Shown here piece by piece: positions 1-8,399 of a stretch of DNA of 64,000 nucleotides. This DNA is from Phocaeicola vulgatus ATCC 8482. GTDB lineage: Bacteria > Bacteroidota > Bacteroidia > Bacteroidales > Bacteroidaceae. Position numbers and translations under genes: made by a program. Every line of letters starts with the position of its first letter. The first letter of the stretch is position 1. Where the stretch lies: contig NC_009614.1 of assembly GCF_000012825.1 (NCBI RefSeq), positions 806,001 to 870,000 of the forward strand, written 5' to 3'. A model generated the notes under the pieces. That model did not search any database. It saw only the letters and a program-made list of their open reading frames with translations, and was not told where the DNA came from.

Positions 1-318
1 GTTAGGTAGTTCAGCCCTGCGGTATGCCTGCCGGGTGGTGTAGTCGATGTAACTGCCGGTTACAGGTGTCTTGTCTTCCGGGCGGGGATTGGGACGGTCG
101 TTTTGCTCCGGCCATACGTTGGTCAATGATACGCGGTCACCGGACACGGTCATCAACAGATGTCCCGGCCGGGCTTTCCCTTTGTAATTCGATTGATAGG
201 TCACCTCGATACCTTGTGCATTCTTCACTTTTCCAGGGTAGTTCTGCGCGCAGACCGTCCCGGTGCTAAGCAGGAAGCACAAGCCGATTCCTACGTTTTT
301 CAAGATGGTTCTTTTCAT
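1..318 (-). CDS. Secreted GLPGLI-like protein, N-terminal part only
   Basis: The reading frame starts at an ATG (318-316) and stays open for 106 codons to the window edge, so the C-terminus is missing. Residues 1 to about 25 form a classical signal peptide: MKR, then a hydrophobic stretch, then a VCAQN cleavage region. The mature part begins NYPGKVKNAQGIEVTYQSNY and contains a YIDYTTRQAYRRAEL segment. That layout (short beta-rich start, 'YIDY..' segment) resembles Bacteroidetes GLPGLI-family secreted proteins of unknown function. The assignment rests on resemblance only because the family-defining motif would lie outside the window. The upstream gap to the HU gene is 78 bp, and both genes read leftwards. 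Confidence 0.55.
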   Translation of the reverse strand, partial: MKRTILKNVGIGLCFLLSTGTVCAQNYPGKVKNAQGIEVTYQSNYKGKARPGHLLMTVSGDRVSLTNVWPEQNDRPNPRPEDKTPVTGSYIDYTTRQAYRRAELPN

Positions 319-396
319 TTTTTCTTATTTTAAAGTATGATATAACAATTCATTTTACATGAAACACAAAATTCTCCCTTCACCCTATCCGGCTCG

Positions 397-1035
397 TTAC
401 CAGCGATCTGCCGTGTAGGAACGTCCGTAATGCCCTTTAACCGGTATGTAGGCAGTGGCATTTTTGTAGCCCTCGCGTTGTAATGACGGATGGACTCCTT
501 GGGTCAGTGCCTGTAGGCGGCGGTATGCGGTAGAACGGGTCATTCCGCAGACCTGCTGCATCCGGGCGCAGGTGATACTGCGATGATCTTTAAAATATTC
601 ACTCAGCAGCCCGTCTACTTCGATAGGCGACAAGTCCACCGTGTGCACCTTGTATCGTTCTCTTACAAAATGTGCCCGGCTTATAATACTCTTCTTGAAA
701 CTTTTCTCAGGCTGGAAGTTGACTCCTGTTATCTGTACTGTGCCACGGGTCATCTTCTTAGGATTTTCACTTTCTGTGGAGCCGATACTGACAGAGAAAT
801 ACCCTAATCCGTTGATATGGATTCGTTTGCCGTCACCTAATTTCTCGGACAGAATATCTATCAGTCCCTCTACCACTGCCGCCCAGTCCGAACGGCTTAC
901 TGAAGTATAAAGCGTAGCCTCGTGTATCAAGTCCTTCGAGTGGATGGTCTGCTTGTTGGTGTTTCTCACATGGTATTTTTTCTTTTCCCCGTCATTTGCC
1001 GGAGATTCATAGATATCAAATTTAATGTCTGACAT
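397..1035 (-). CDS. HU-family DNA-binding protein with C-terminal helix-turn-helix region
   Basis: This 212-residue protein matches the long HU-like (HU-HIG type) proteins of Bacteroidales rather than the 90-residue classical HU. Residues 1 to about 125 carry the HU-like fold, including a GDGKRIHINGLGYFSVSI strand region that corresponds to the conserved 'G.G.F' core. Residues about 145-185 look like a helix-turn-helix (CARMQQVCGMTRSTAYRRL), which would give sequence recognition. The gene is divergent from the VirE/VapE-like gene at 1349 across a region with a 22-bp palindromic array. HU-like genes next to VirE-type P-loop genes recur in Bacteroides accessory DNA. I infer that the protein binds the array, but nothing here proves it. 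Confidence 0.8.
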   Translation of the reverse strand: MSDIKFDIYESPANDGEKKKYHVRNTNKQTIHSKDLIHEATLYTSVSRSDWAAVVEGLIDILSEKLGDGKRIHINGLGYFSVSIGSTESENPKKMTRGTVQITGVNFQPEKSFKKSIISRAHFVRERYKVHTVDLSPIEVDGLLSEYFKDHRSITCARMQQVCGMTRSTAYRRLQALTQGVHPSLQREGYKNATAYIPVKGHYGRSYTADRW

Positions 1036-1100
1036 AATGTACTATGTATTTGTTTTATTTATAGGATGTTATCGTGCAAACTTACAGAACATTCTGTTGC

Positions 1101-1245
1101 TTCACCTTAGTGAAGCAGCAGTTTCACCCGTGTGGCAATGGCTCTTCACTAAAGTGAGTAGGCAACTTCACGTCAGTGAGAACCCAGATTCTTCCGGACG
1201 AAGGTACGGATTCTTTCGTCCTCTTGCAAAGATTCTGCCATAAAT
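1101..1245. repeat. Tandem array of 22-bp palindromic units between HU and VirE-like genes
   Basis: Units begin at 1101, 1123, 1145, 1167, 1189, 1211 and 1233, an exact 22-bp step. The first four read TTCAC-N4-GTGAA or close variants (GTGAA, GTGGC, GTGAG, GTGAG). The fifth is TTCTT-CCGG-ACGAA, and the last two keep only the TTC start. Each unit is a 14-bp interrupted palindrome plus an 8-bp spacer. The same array, gap-free and in the same phase, occurs at 34109-34250. The form resembles iterons or multiple operators. Which protein binds it is unknown. Confidence 0.85.
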
Positions 1246-1284
1246 GTTTCACACGTTGGATTTATTTTAATTTGTCGGGCAAAG

Positions 1285-1310
1285 TTCTTGCAAAACCCTG
1301 TTTTGCAGAA
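1285..1310 (+). promoter_or_regulatory. Hairpin in the VirE-like gene leader
   Basis: TTCTTGCAAAAC and GTTTTGCAGAA form a stem of about 11 pairs with one bulge and a CCT loop, 39 bp before the VirE-like start codon. It has no T-run, so it looks more like an operator or leader structure than a terminator. Confidence 0.5.
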
Positions 1311-1348
1311 CTATCTTCACACCTCAAATCAATAAAAAAACAGATTTA

Positions 1349-2500
1349 ATGGAAAAAGAAAAAGACTCAAAACTGAAACAAGCCATGAAAGGGCTTGATT
1401 CATTCCTCACCACTCATTATTCCTTTCGTTACAACCAAATAACAGAACAATGCGAATTTCATGACAAGCACAAGTTCGATAAATACCGTGTGGTGGATGA
1501 GCGGGAATTCAACACATTGGTTATTAATGCAATAGAGGAAGGCGTGAACTGTATGGACCGTGATATGCGCCGTTATCTGGGTTCGTCACGCATTCCTTCT
1601 TTTCACCCCGTGACAGCCTATTTGGAACATCTGCCACACTGGGACGGGCACGATAGAGTAAGCGAGCTGGCACGCTCGGTAAGCGATGAAACGCAATGGG
1701 TGGAGGTGTTTCATATCTGGATGCTGGGCATGGTGATGCAATGGAGCGGTAAAAACCGGATGCATGGCAACTGCCTGATTCCCATTTTGGTTAATCCCCT
1801 TCAGGGCCTGAAGAAGTCTACCTTTTGTCGGTCGCTCCTTCCACCAGCGTTACGTGGATATTATACCGATGACTTCGATGTAACTCGCGAGGGGGATGCC
1901 CTGCGCAAAATGCGCTCTTTGGCTCTTATCAATATAGACGAATTCAATCGGATGGAAGAAGGTAAACTGGCACGGCTGAAGAATCTAGTCCAAATGAGCG
2001 GTCTTAGTATGCGCCGTCCGTTTCAAAGCAGCTATAGCCAGCAACCGCGCCTTAGTTCATTTATTGGCACTTCCAATTTTTGCGATCTGCTGACCGATTC
2101 TTCCGGTAACCGCCGTTTTTATCCGGTGATGACCAAAGGGAGTATCCGTTTGCCTCGCATCAATTATAAACAACTTTATGCTCAGTTAAGAGATGAACTA
2201 AAACATAACCGCCGCTATTGGCTCTCACCCAAAGAAGAACAGGCTGTCAGCTTGCGTAATGACGCATTTTTGCGCCGTCCCATAGAGGAAAGCCTCTTTT
2301 ATAGCTGCTTCAGTCTGCCCCGGGATGAGGAGAAGTTTCAAAGATGGACTATCGGCCAGATTTATGAAGTGATGAAAAAGGCCAGTCCTGAAACCATGCG
2401 TGATGTCAAGATGAGAGCCTTCGGAAAACATTTGGCTCTGATGGGAGTGAAGAAATTACATACCCGCTATGGCGACCAGTATCTGCTGAACCGGCTCTAA
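1349..2500 (+). CDS. VirE/VapE-like P-loop protein (DUF3874-type)
   Basis: The 383-residue protein has the order typical of Bacteroides VirE/VapE-like proteins, which resemble phage-type primase/helicase domains. It has a 'LPHWDGHDRVSELA' entry motif near residues 93-106, a P-loop segment NPLQGLKKSTFCRSLLP near 148-164, a Walker-B-like LALINIDEFN near 190-200, and a C-terminal DUF3874-like part. The Walker A is odd: GLKKST lacks the glycine that normally precedes the lysine (GxGKST), so ATP binding may be impaired. After the stop codon the frame stays open for 26 more codons. The gene is divergent from the HU-like gene. Its true role (defence, replication of an element, other) is not known. 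Confidence 0.72.
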   Translation: MEKEKDSKLKQAMKGLDSFLTTHYSFRYNQITEQCEFHDKHKFDKYRVVDEREFNTLVINAIEEGVNCMDRDMRRYLGSSRIPSFHPVTAYLEHLPHWDGHDRVSELARSVSDETQWVEVFHIWMLGMVMQWSGKNRMHGNCLIPILVNPLQGLKKSTFCRSLLPPALRGYYTDDFDVTREGDALRKMRSLALINIDEFNRMEEGKLARLKNLVQMSGLSMRRPFQSSYSQQPRLSSFIGTSNFCDLLTDSSGNRRFYPVMTKGSIRLPRINYKQLYAQLRDELKHNRRYWLSPKEEQAVSLRNDAFLRRPIEESLFYSCFSLPRDEEKFQRWTIGQIYEVMKKASPETMRDVKMRAFGKHLALMGVKKLHTRYGDQYLLNRL

Positions 2501-2531
2501 CTGATAAACCATTTCGAGGAAATACTGAAAG

Positions 2532-2578
2532 TTCTGTCACCATATAATATTGAAGTCCAGCGATATGTGGTGACAGAA
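2532..2578 (+). repeat. 10-bp inverted repeat after the VirE-like gene
   Basis: TTCTGTCACC (2532-2541) and GGTGACAGAA (2569-2578) are perfect complements around a 27-nt loop. The relic locus has the corresponding TTCCGTCA/TGACGGAA pair at 34348-34394 with a paired change in both arms. No T-run follows. Confidence 0.65.
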
Positions 2579-2741
2579 TAAAAAGTATTACAATACAATA
2601 TTTATTAACCCTATCCTAATTTAAATTTGACTATGGTAACGGGATGGCAGCTAGTAGAAAACTGGTAGAAATCGCAAATTTATTTCCTGTTTGTAAATTC
2701 AAGGACAAAGATCATCTTAAAATTACCAAAGTACATATGCT

Positions 2742-2949
2742 CTGATTATCAGATATATAGCTGCAAGAGTAGTTCTGAAGGAACTAAGGAAACGGAATTA
2801 CTTGATTTTCAATAAACTTTAAAAAAAATCACAGCTATGTTAAAACGACTAAAATCAGTCAGTATGTTGCTGTTCCTAATGGGTGCCTCTACAGGAGCAG
2901 CATACGCGGTCGCCAATCCCGGCGTTGCCGATGTGAAAATCACACAACA
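2742..2949 (+). repeat. Leader and signal-peptide cassette, copy 1
   Basis: This segment is almost identical to 9693-9898. It covers the 5' leader, a TAGTTC-TGAAG-GAACTA hairpin (2770-2786), the start codon and the first 37 codons of the SusC gene. Identity stops sharply after the ACACAACA sequence, and the coding sequence beyond it is clearly diverged. Confidence 0.85.
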
Positions 2950-5900
2950 GACAGGGACGTGCACGGGTATCGTCAAGGATGCTACGGGAGAAGGCGTTAT
3001 CGGCGCATCTGTAGTAGTGAAAGGAACTACGAATGGTACTATCACAGGGCTTGACGGTGACTTCTCTTTAAGTAATGTAAAGGAAGGGGATATCATTGTT
3101 ATTTCTTTCGTAGGTTATGCTACTCAAGAAATAAAATGGACCGGGAAACCTCTAGATGTTCTTTTGAAAGATGATACTCAATTACTGGGTGAAGTAGTAG
3201 TTACCGCTTTAGGAATGAAGCGTGAAGAAAAAGCTTTGGGTTATGCAGTAACCGAATTAAAAAGTGAGGAGTTGTATACCAATACGGTCAATCCGGTTGC
3301 ATCATTGCAAGGAAAAGTAGCTGGTGTAGAAATATCGAATTCAGACGGTGGTATCTTTGGCTCTGCTAAAATCCAAATTCGTGGTGCGTCAACCTTAGGA
3401 AGCAATAACCAGCCTATATACGTTGTCGATGGTGTCATTCTTGATAATTCCACTCAAGGACGTGATATGGATGGTGAAGAAATTGATGCGATTGACTATG
3501 GTAATGAATTGAAAAACTTGAACCCGGATGACTTTGAAACTGTATCTGTACTGAAAGGTGCCGCAGCCACAGCGCTCTATGGCTCTAGAGGTTTGAACGG
3601 CGCCGTGGTCATTACCACCAAAGGTGGAGGAAAGTTCAAAGGATTCGGTGTAGATGTCACTCAAACATTAGGTATCGACCACGCCTACAAACAACCCGGA
3701 ATTCAAACTGTATATGGACCGGGAGCCCGTCCAGGTAGAATCGGATATGGAGAAAATGGCAATACTTGGATTCCTACTTATTATACCAACGCAAAGGGAG
3801 AACCTTCATTAATCGGAGCATCTACTTTAGGATGGGGGCTCCCCTACGACAGTTCGGTAATGATTGAAGACTATGATGGACGCAAAGTACCTTATTCTCC
3901 AATCAAAAATAACATGTTAGATATGTATCAATTAGGTTTTAACACTAATACTAATGTATCAGTACGTGGCGGTAATGAAAAAACATCATTCTATAGTTCT
4001 GTTTCTTACAAGAAAGTGAATGCCACCACTCCTAATAATACATTTGAACGTTACGCTTTCTTGGTAAAAGGTAGCCATAAAATCAGTGATAGAGTAGATG
4101 TTGCCGCCTCCGTCAGTTTCGCCAACTCCAAGCCACGCAATGCTGCTCGTGCCGTAGGTGAATATTTCTACCAGGGATTAACCCCATTATATGACGCTAA
4201 GTACTATCGTGATAAATATTTAAGTGAACAAGGCGGTATTGCACGTTCTGGAGATACTTATGCCAATGTACCCGAATCCAGCAAAAGTTATTGGTTTAAT
4301 ATTGACAATATGGACTACAACCGTAAAGAAACCGTAGTACGTCCTATTTTAGAAGTCAATGTAAAAATAGCCGATTGGGTCCGTTTCAAAGGAGAAGGCA
4401 ATATGAACTATGTATACATTCGTGAAGAAAATAAAGAACTTGGAACCGGAGTTGCTTACGAAGGAGGTAACTATAAATTAGCACAACAAACTAAAGAACA
4501 AACCACCTTTGCAGGAACTTTTACTTTTGATAAAGCAATAAAAGATTTCAATCTGGGTGGCTTTATTCGTGGTGAATATTACAACAACTATCAGACTGCT
4601 TATTCTGTAGAAACTGATGGTTTGATTGTACCTGGGCAATTTTTCATAGGCAACAGTAAACGACAGGTCAAAGCAAGTGGAAAAATAGAAGGAACTAAAC
4701 GGATGTTATCTGCGGTATTTGCTTTCAATGCTTCTTGGAAAAATCAATTATATTTAGATGTAACCGGGCGTAATGACTGGTCTTCAGCATTAGTTTATGC
4801 TAATAAGAACGGTAATTACTCATACTTCTATCCTTCAGTTTCCGGTTCTTGGCTGATCAGTGAAACATTCAAAGACAAAATGCCCTCATGGATTTCGTTT
4901 GCAAAAATTCGTGGTTCATGGGCACAAGTAGGTAATGATACAGGCGCTTACACTATTAATTCCGGTTACAATGTAGGTAATTTGCAGTTAATAGATGGTA
5001 GTTATGTATATACAAATTCATTCTCAAGCACAGCCATTTCACCCAACTTAAAACCAGAACGGAAAAATGCTTGGGAAGTTGGTCTGGATTTACGTTTCCT
5101 AGACAATCGTATCAACCTAGACGCAACTTACTATAAAGAAAATACAAGAGATCAGATTATGAACATCTCTACACCATCCATTTCTGGTGTTAGCAATCAA
5201 TTAATTAACGCCGGTAATATTCAAAACAGTGGTGTGGAAATAGCTTTAAATACGATTCCTTTCCGTAATAAAGATTGGGAGTGGAACTTAGATTTCACCT
5301 TTACAAAGAATAATAACAAGATTATCGAATTACACCCTGACGCTGCCGAATATATTGGCTTACGTGGTTCTACAGGATGGGGTAACATGCGTATCCAATC
5401 GGCAGCCAGAGTTGGCGGACCTTATGGCGTATTGATTTCCGATATAACTCCTAAAAGAGATGACAACGGCAATATCATTCTGAAATGGAGCGATTCTGAC
5501 CGCTCTGCCTATGCTGATAGAAGCTTGAAAAATGAAGTGATCGGTGATATGAATCCAGACTTCTTAGGTTCTGTCTCGACCGGATTGACTTGGAAAAACT
5601 TAAGTTTCAGAATGGCCTTGGATATGCGTTTTGGTGGTAAAGTAGCTGTTTATGGTAATCGCTATGGCACAGCTTACGGATGGACAGAATCTTCTTTAAA
5701 ATTCCGGGATGAGGCTCATGGCGGTATGACATGGACCAGCCAATATTTAAATGCGGATGGAAGTCAATCAGGAAGTTACGGTGTTACTTATCATGATGGT
5801 ATGATCCCTCAAGGAATATTTGCTTCGGGCACTCAAGTTACAGGTATAGATGGTAAAACTCATGATGTAAGTGGTATGTCCTATCAACAAGCTTATGAAA

Positions 5901-6238
5901 ATGGAATCCTTGAACCAATGCATGCTGCATCGTATTATAATTATGCCAACCAATGGTCAACAGGTGTAACCAATGACGGATGGATACATGATTTGAAATA
6001 TATTGCTTTGCGTGAAATTACCGTTGGGTATACATTCCCATCAAATATTGCAGGCAAAATTGGAGCAAAAAGATTGGGAGTAAGTTTCTCTGCACGTAAT
6101 CTAGGATATCTATATAATTCACTGCCTAACGATGTAAATCCTGAAGGTGTGCGTGGTAATTTGAGTGGTGAATTCCGTATCCGTAGTTTCGACCCATATA
6201 CAGCTAATTACACAATGACTATAAATGTAGGATTCTAA
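2837..6238 (+). CDS. SusC/RagA-family TonB-linked outer membrane protein (pair 1)
   Basis: The 1133-residue protein has a signal peptide (residues 1-24, ending AAYA), a carboxypeptidase-regulatory-like domain (about 40-122, with VIGASVVVKGTTNGTITGLDG), a TonB-box-like region before GEVVVTALG, a plug domain (about 125-245, with IQIRGASTLG and the IYVVDGV motif) and a long beta-barrel ending in the aromatic VGF. SusC proteins form the outer-membrane channel through which oligosaccharides are imported, powered by TonB. The SusD partner follows directly. No sigma/anti-sigma, HTCS or glycoside hydrolase gene accompanies the pair, so the substrate cannot be inferred. Its leader and first 37 codons duplicate those of the gene at 9786. 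Confidence 0.95.
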   Translation: MLKRLKSVSMLLFLMGASTGAAYAVANPGVADVKITQQTGTCTGIVKDATGEGVIGASVVVKGTTNGTITGLDGDFSLSNVKEGDIIVISFVGYATQEIKWTGKPLDVLLKDDTQLLGEVVVTALGMKREEKALGYAVTELKSEELYTNTVNPVASLQGKVAGVEISNSDGGIFGSAKIQIRGASTLGSNNQPIYVVDGVILDNSTQGRDMDGEEIDAIDYGNELKNLNPDDFETVSVLKGAAATALYGSRGLNGAVVITTKGGGKFKGFGVDVTQTLGIDHAYKQPGIQTVYGPGARPGRIGYGENGNTWIPTYYTNAKGEPSLIGASTLGWGLPYDSSVMIEDYDGRKVPYSPIKNNMLDMYQLGFNTNTNVSVRGGNEKTSFYSSVSYKKVNATTPNNTFERYAFLVKGSHKISDRVDVAASVSFANSKPRNAARAVGEYFYQGLTPLYDAKYYRDKYLSEQGGIARSGDTYANVPESSKSYWFNIDNMDYNRKETVVRPILEVNVKIADWVRFKGEGNMNYVYIREENKELGTGVAYEGGNYKLAQQTKEQTTFAGTFTFDKAIKDFNLGGFIRGEYYNNYQTAYSVETDGLIVPGQFFIGNSKRQVKASGKIEGTKRMLSAVFAFNASWKNQLYLDVTGRNDWSSALVYANKNGNYSYFYPSVSGSWLISETFKDKMPSWISFAKIRGSWAQVGNDTGAYTINSGYNVGNLQLIDGSYVYTNSFSSTAISPNLKPERKNAWEVGLDLRFLDNRINLDATYYKENTRDQIMNISTPSISGVSNQLINAGNIQNSGVEIALNTIPFRNKDWEWNLDFTFTKNNNKIIELHPDAAEYIGLRGSTGWGNMRIQSAARVGGPYGVLISDITPKRDDNGNIILKWSDSDRSAYADRSLKNEVIGDMNPDFLGSVSTGLTWKNLSFRMALDMRFGGKVAVYGNRYGTAYGWTESSLKFRDEAHGGMTWTSQYLNADGSQSGSYGVTYHDGMIPQGIFASGTQVTGIDGKTHDVSGMSYQQAYENGILEPMHAASYYNYANQWSTGVTNDGWIHDLKYIALREITVGYTFPSNIAGKIGAKRLGVSFSARNLGYLYNSLPNDVNPEGVRGNLSGEFRIRSFDPYTANYTMTINVGF

Positions 6239-6259
6239 ACTTATAAAAAATTGAAGATT

Positions 6260-8173
6260 ATGAAATTAAAATATATAATGGCAAGCTTTTTAATTGGCAG
6301 CTGTGCTTTTATAAGCAGCTGCAAAGATGATTTTGCCGATATCAATACCAATCCGACTATCGTTTCAAAACCAGATCCCCGCTATTTGTTTACTCAAGCA
6401 TTAGCAAATTTTGATGGTCATGACTATTTTGCCTGGTATTACGATTACAATAATATGCTGAGATGGTCTCAAACAGTAGCTTCAACAGGAGGTAATGAAA
6501 ACCTGATGACTACCATGTCCAATTCAGGCAAAATGGGATCGCAAGTTTACAATGTAATGAACCAAGTAAATGAACTGACTTATATTGTAAATACAACCTT
6601 AGAGGGAGAAGAACAAGCAAAATATACTTATCTAAAAGCACTTTGTCAACCTTTAATGATTTACTTGGCTATGTGGGATACTGATATGTATGGCTCCATG
6701 GCATACACAGAAGCCTATCAAGCACGTTACGGAGGAACGCTCACTCCAAAATATGACACACAAGCCGAATTATTTGATTTGTGGGAAAAACAATTGAAAG
6801 AAACTGTTGAAACATTAGCCAATGATGTTACTATTGATGGAAATAAAGTAACACAGCAGTCTTTAGGCTCACAGGATATCATCTACCAAGGCGATTATAC
6901 CAAATGGTTGAAATTTGCCAACTCTCTTCGTCTAAAGCTAGCAGTTCGTTTAATCAACGAAGATAAGGATCGGGCATTGAATATTGTAAGAGATGCTGCC
7001 AAGTATCCTATTATGGATGGTTTGGAAGATGACTTCTTCTATAATAAAAGTGCTACAGACCGTCATATGCCTGGTGGAAATTCTATGGATAACCGTGGTG
7101 CAGGATCAATGCAATTAATCAACTTCATGCTTGAACATTTTGATCCACGTATCCGTGTCTTTTTTGAAAAGAATGATTATAATTCAATTGTCGTACAAGC
7201 ATTCTATGACAAAGGACAAAGGCTACCTTCATTTGTAGAAGAAAATGTCATATCAGAAGAAGTTAACGGCAAAAAGGTTTTCAAAGGTTGGAAAGCTCCT
7301 GGTGAACCTTGGGTACGTTATTACGGTTTACCGACAGAAGTAGAAGCCGGCTTAGCCGACCAGCACCCGGAATATGCTGATTATTTTGACAAGGCTGGCA
7401 AGCTGTGGAAAGTTTCAGATAAAGATGGCAATGGAGAAACAACTTATTATCCATATTCTCCATTAAATCAATATATGTTTGACAAAAAAGTCATTATAGA
7501 CTATCCGGTTGCTCCAAGTGCGCCAAAAGTTCAGATTACAGATTTATACGCATGGTATGGATTGTATCTATCCACAGCAGAAGTAAACTTGTATCTGGCA
7601 GAACTTAAGTTATTAAGCCAAGGACAAGATATAGGTTTCTCAGGAAACGCAGAATCCTATCTGAAAAAGGGAGTAGAATATTCAATGCGTGCTTATGACA
7701 AGTTGGCAGGTTTAAATCATATTCCCTATTATGACAATACATTTGGACAAGACAAATTTGATGTAACCATTAAGTTGCAGGAAAATGAAGTCACTAGATT
7801 ACTAAATGATCCTATTTTGACTTTAGATGGATCTACGACAGAGAATCTGGAAAAAGTATACTTGCAACAGTATATTCACTTCATTTTCTTCCCGGCTGAT
7901 CAATATATCATGATGCGTCGTTCCGGATGTCCAATGAAAGAAAGTGATTTATATCCCATGCTGAACTTAAATCCTAAAGTCAGCAACTATCCATTACCTC
8001 GTAGATTTCAAGTGACACAACCAACTGTAGATGATAAAATGGGAGATATCAAGAGAAAAGCATATCAAGACCAAGGATATTCCTATGGTCCGGAGCCTAC
8101 AATATTAAATACAGAACGGGTTTGGTACGATAAAAAAGCTCCTCAATTTGGAGAAGGACCTAATTTGAATTAG
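6260..8173 (+). CDS. SusD/RagB-family surface lipoprotein (pair 1)
   Basis: I chose the ATG at 6260 over an upstream TTG at 6251 because it begins a proper lipoprotein signal, MKLKYIMASFLIGSCAFISSC, with the lipidated cysteine followed by KDDF. An acidic K-D-D tract after the cysteine fits the known Bacteroidetes surface-export signal. The mature protein carries the early INTNPT segment and a late RVWYDKKAP tail typical of the SusD-like_2 subgroup, a glycan- or nutrient-binding lid on SusC. It begins 21 bp after the SusC stop, so the two are co-transcribed. The length of 637 residues is normal for this subgroup. Confidence 0.93.
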   Translation: MKLKYIMASFLIGSCAFISSCKDDFADINTNPTIVSKPDPRYLFTQALANFDGHDYFAWYYDYNNMLRWSQTVASTGGNENLMTTMSNSGKMGSQVYNVMNQVNELTYIVNTTLEGEEQAKYTYLKALCQPLMIYLAMWDTDMYGSMAYTEAYQARYGGTLTPKYDTQAELFDLWEKQLKETVETLANDVTIDGNKVTQQSLGSQDIIYQGDYTKWLKFANSLRLKLAVRLINEDKDRALNIVRDAAKYPIMDGLEDDFFYNKSATDRHMPGGNSMDNRGAGSMQLINFMLEHFDPRIRVFFEKNDYNSIVVQAFYDKGQRLPSFVEENVISEEVNGKKVFKGWKAPGEPWVRYYGLPTEVEAGLADQHPEYADYFDKAGKLWKVSDKDGNGETTYYPYSPLNQYMFDKKVIIDYPVAPSAPKVQITDLYAWYGLYLSTAEVNLYLAELKLLSQGQDIGFSGNAESYLKKGVEYSMRAYDKLAGLNHIPYYDNTFGQDKFDVTIKLQENEVTRLLNDPILTLDGSTTENLEKVYLQQYIHFIFFPADQYIMMRRSGCPMKESDLYPMLNLNPKVSNYPLPRRFQVTQPTVDDKMGDIKRKAYQDQGYSYGPEPTILNTERVWYDKKAPQFGEGPNLN

Positions 8174-8218
8174 TAAAAAAACAGTCTGAAATATGACGAT
8201 AGTCCAAGTTTATTAATT

Positions 8219-8257
8219 AAAAAGGAAGAGGTTATGTGATATATTCTCTTCCTTTTT
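8219..8257 (+). terminator. Rho-independent terminator after SusD pair 1
   Basis: AAAAAGGAAGAG (8219-8230) and CTCTTCCTTTTT (8246-8257) form a perfect 12-bp stem ending in a T-run, 45 bp after the SusD stop. Confidence 0.85.
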
Positions 8258-8264
8258 ATTATAC

Positions 8265-8305
8265 CCCAAAATCATTTGATATGCTGATACCGGCAAAGCA
8301 TATTA
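8265..8305. repeat. 41-bp repeat, copy 1
   Basis: This copy differs at only 3 of 41 positions from 15046-15086. Each lies just beyond the terminator of its SusD gene. It contains an ATATGC/GCATAT inverted repeat that is broken in copy 2. Confidence 0.75.
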
Positions 8306-8365
8306 TTTATTGCTGCAACTTTTAAAAAAAACTCATTTTGTTTATCATGATGAACAATTTATTAC

Positions 8366-8373
8366 TATTTTTG
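8366..8373 (+). promoter_or_regulatory. -7 promoter box for the ATPase gene
   Basis: TATTTTTG fits the Bacteroidetes -7 consensus TAnnTTTG. A TTTG at 8337-8340 could be the -33 element, but the spacing (25 bp) is long. Transcription would start near 8380, which favours the ATG at 8400 over the one at 8376. Confidence 0.45.
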
Positions 8374-8399
8374 TAATGTGTGATAAACAAAAAGAAGAA

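Noticed and set aside
1101..1245. Possible CRISPR array
   Set aside because: The units are 22 bp in total with 8-bp spacers, the palindromic core varies between units, and no cas genes are near. A CRISPR array would have longer, nearly identical repeats and unique spacers of about 30 bp.
2501..2580. Read-through extension of the VirE-like protein by 26 codons
   Set aside because: The frame is open after the stop and the DNA is conserved in the relic, but the aligned relic copy carries an 11-nt length difference just before the conserved part, so conservation seems to serve the inverted repeat and not a protein.
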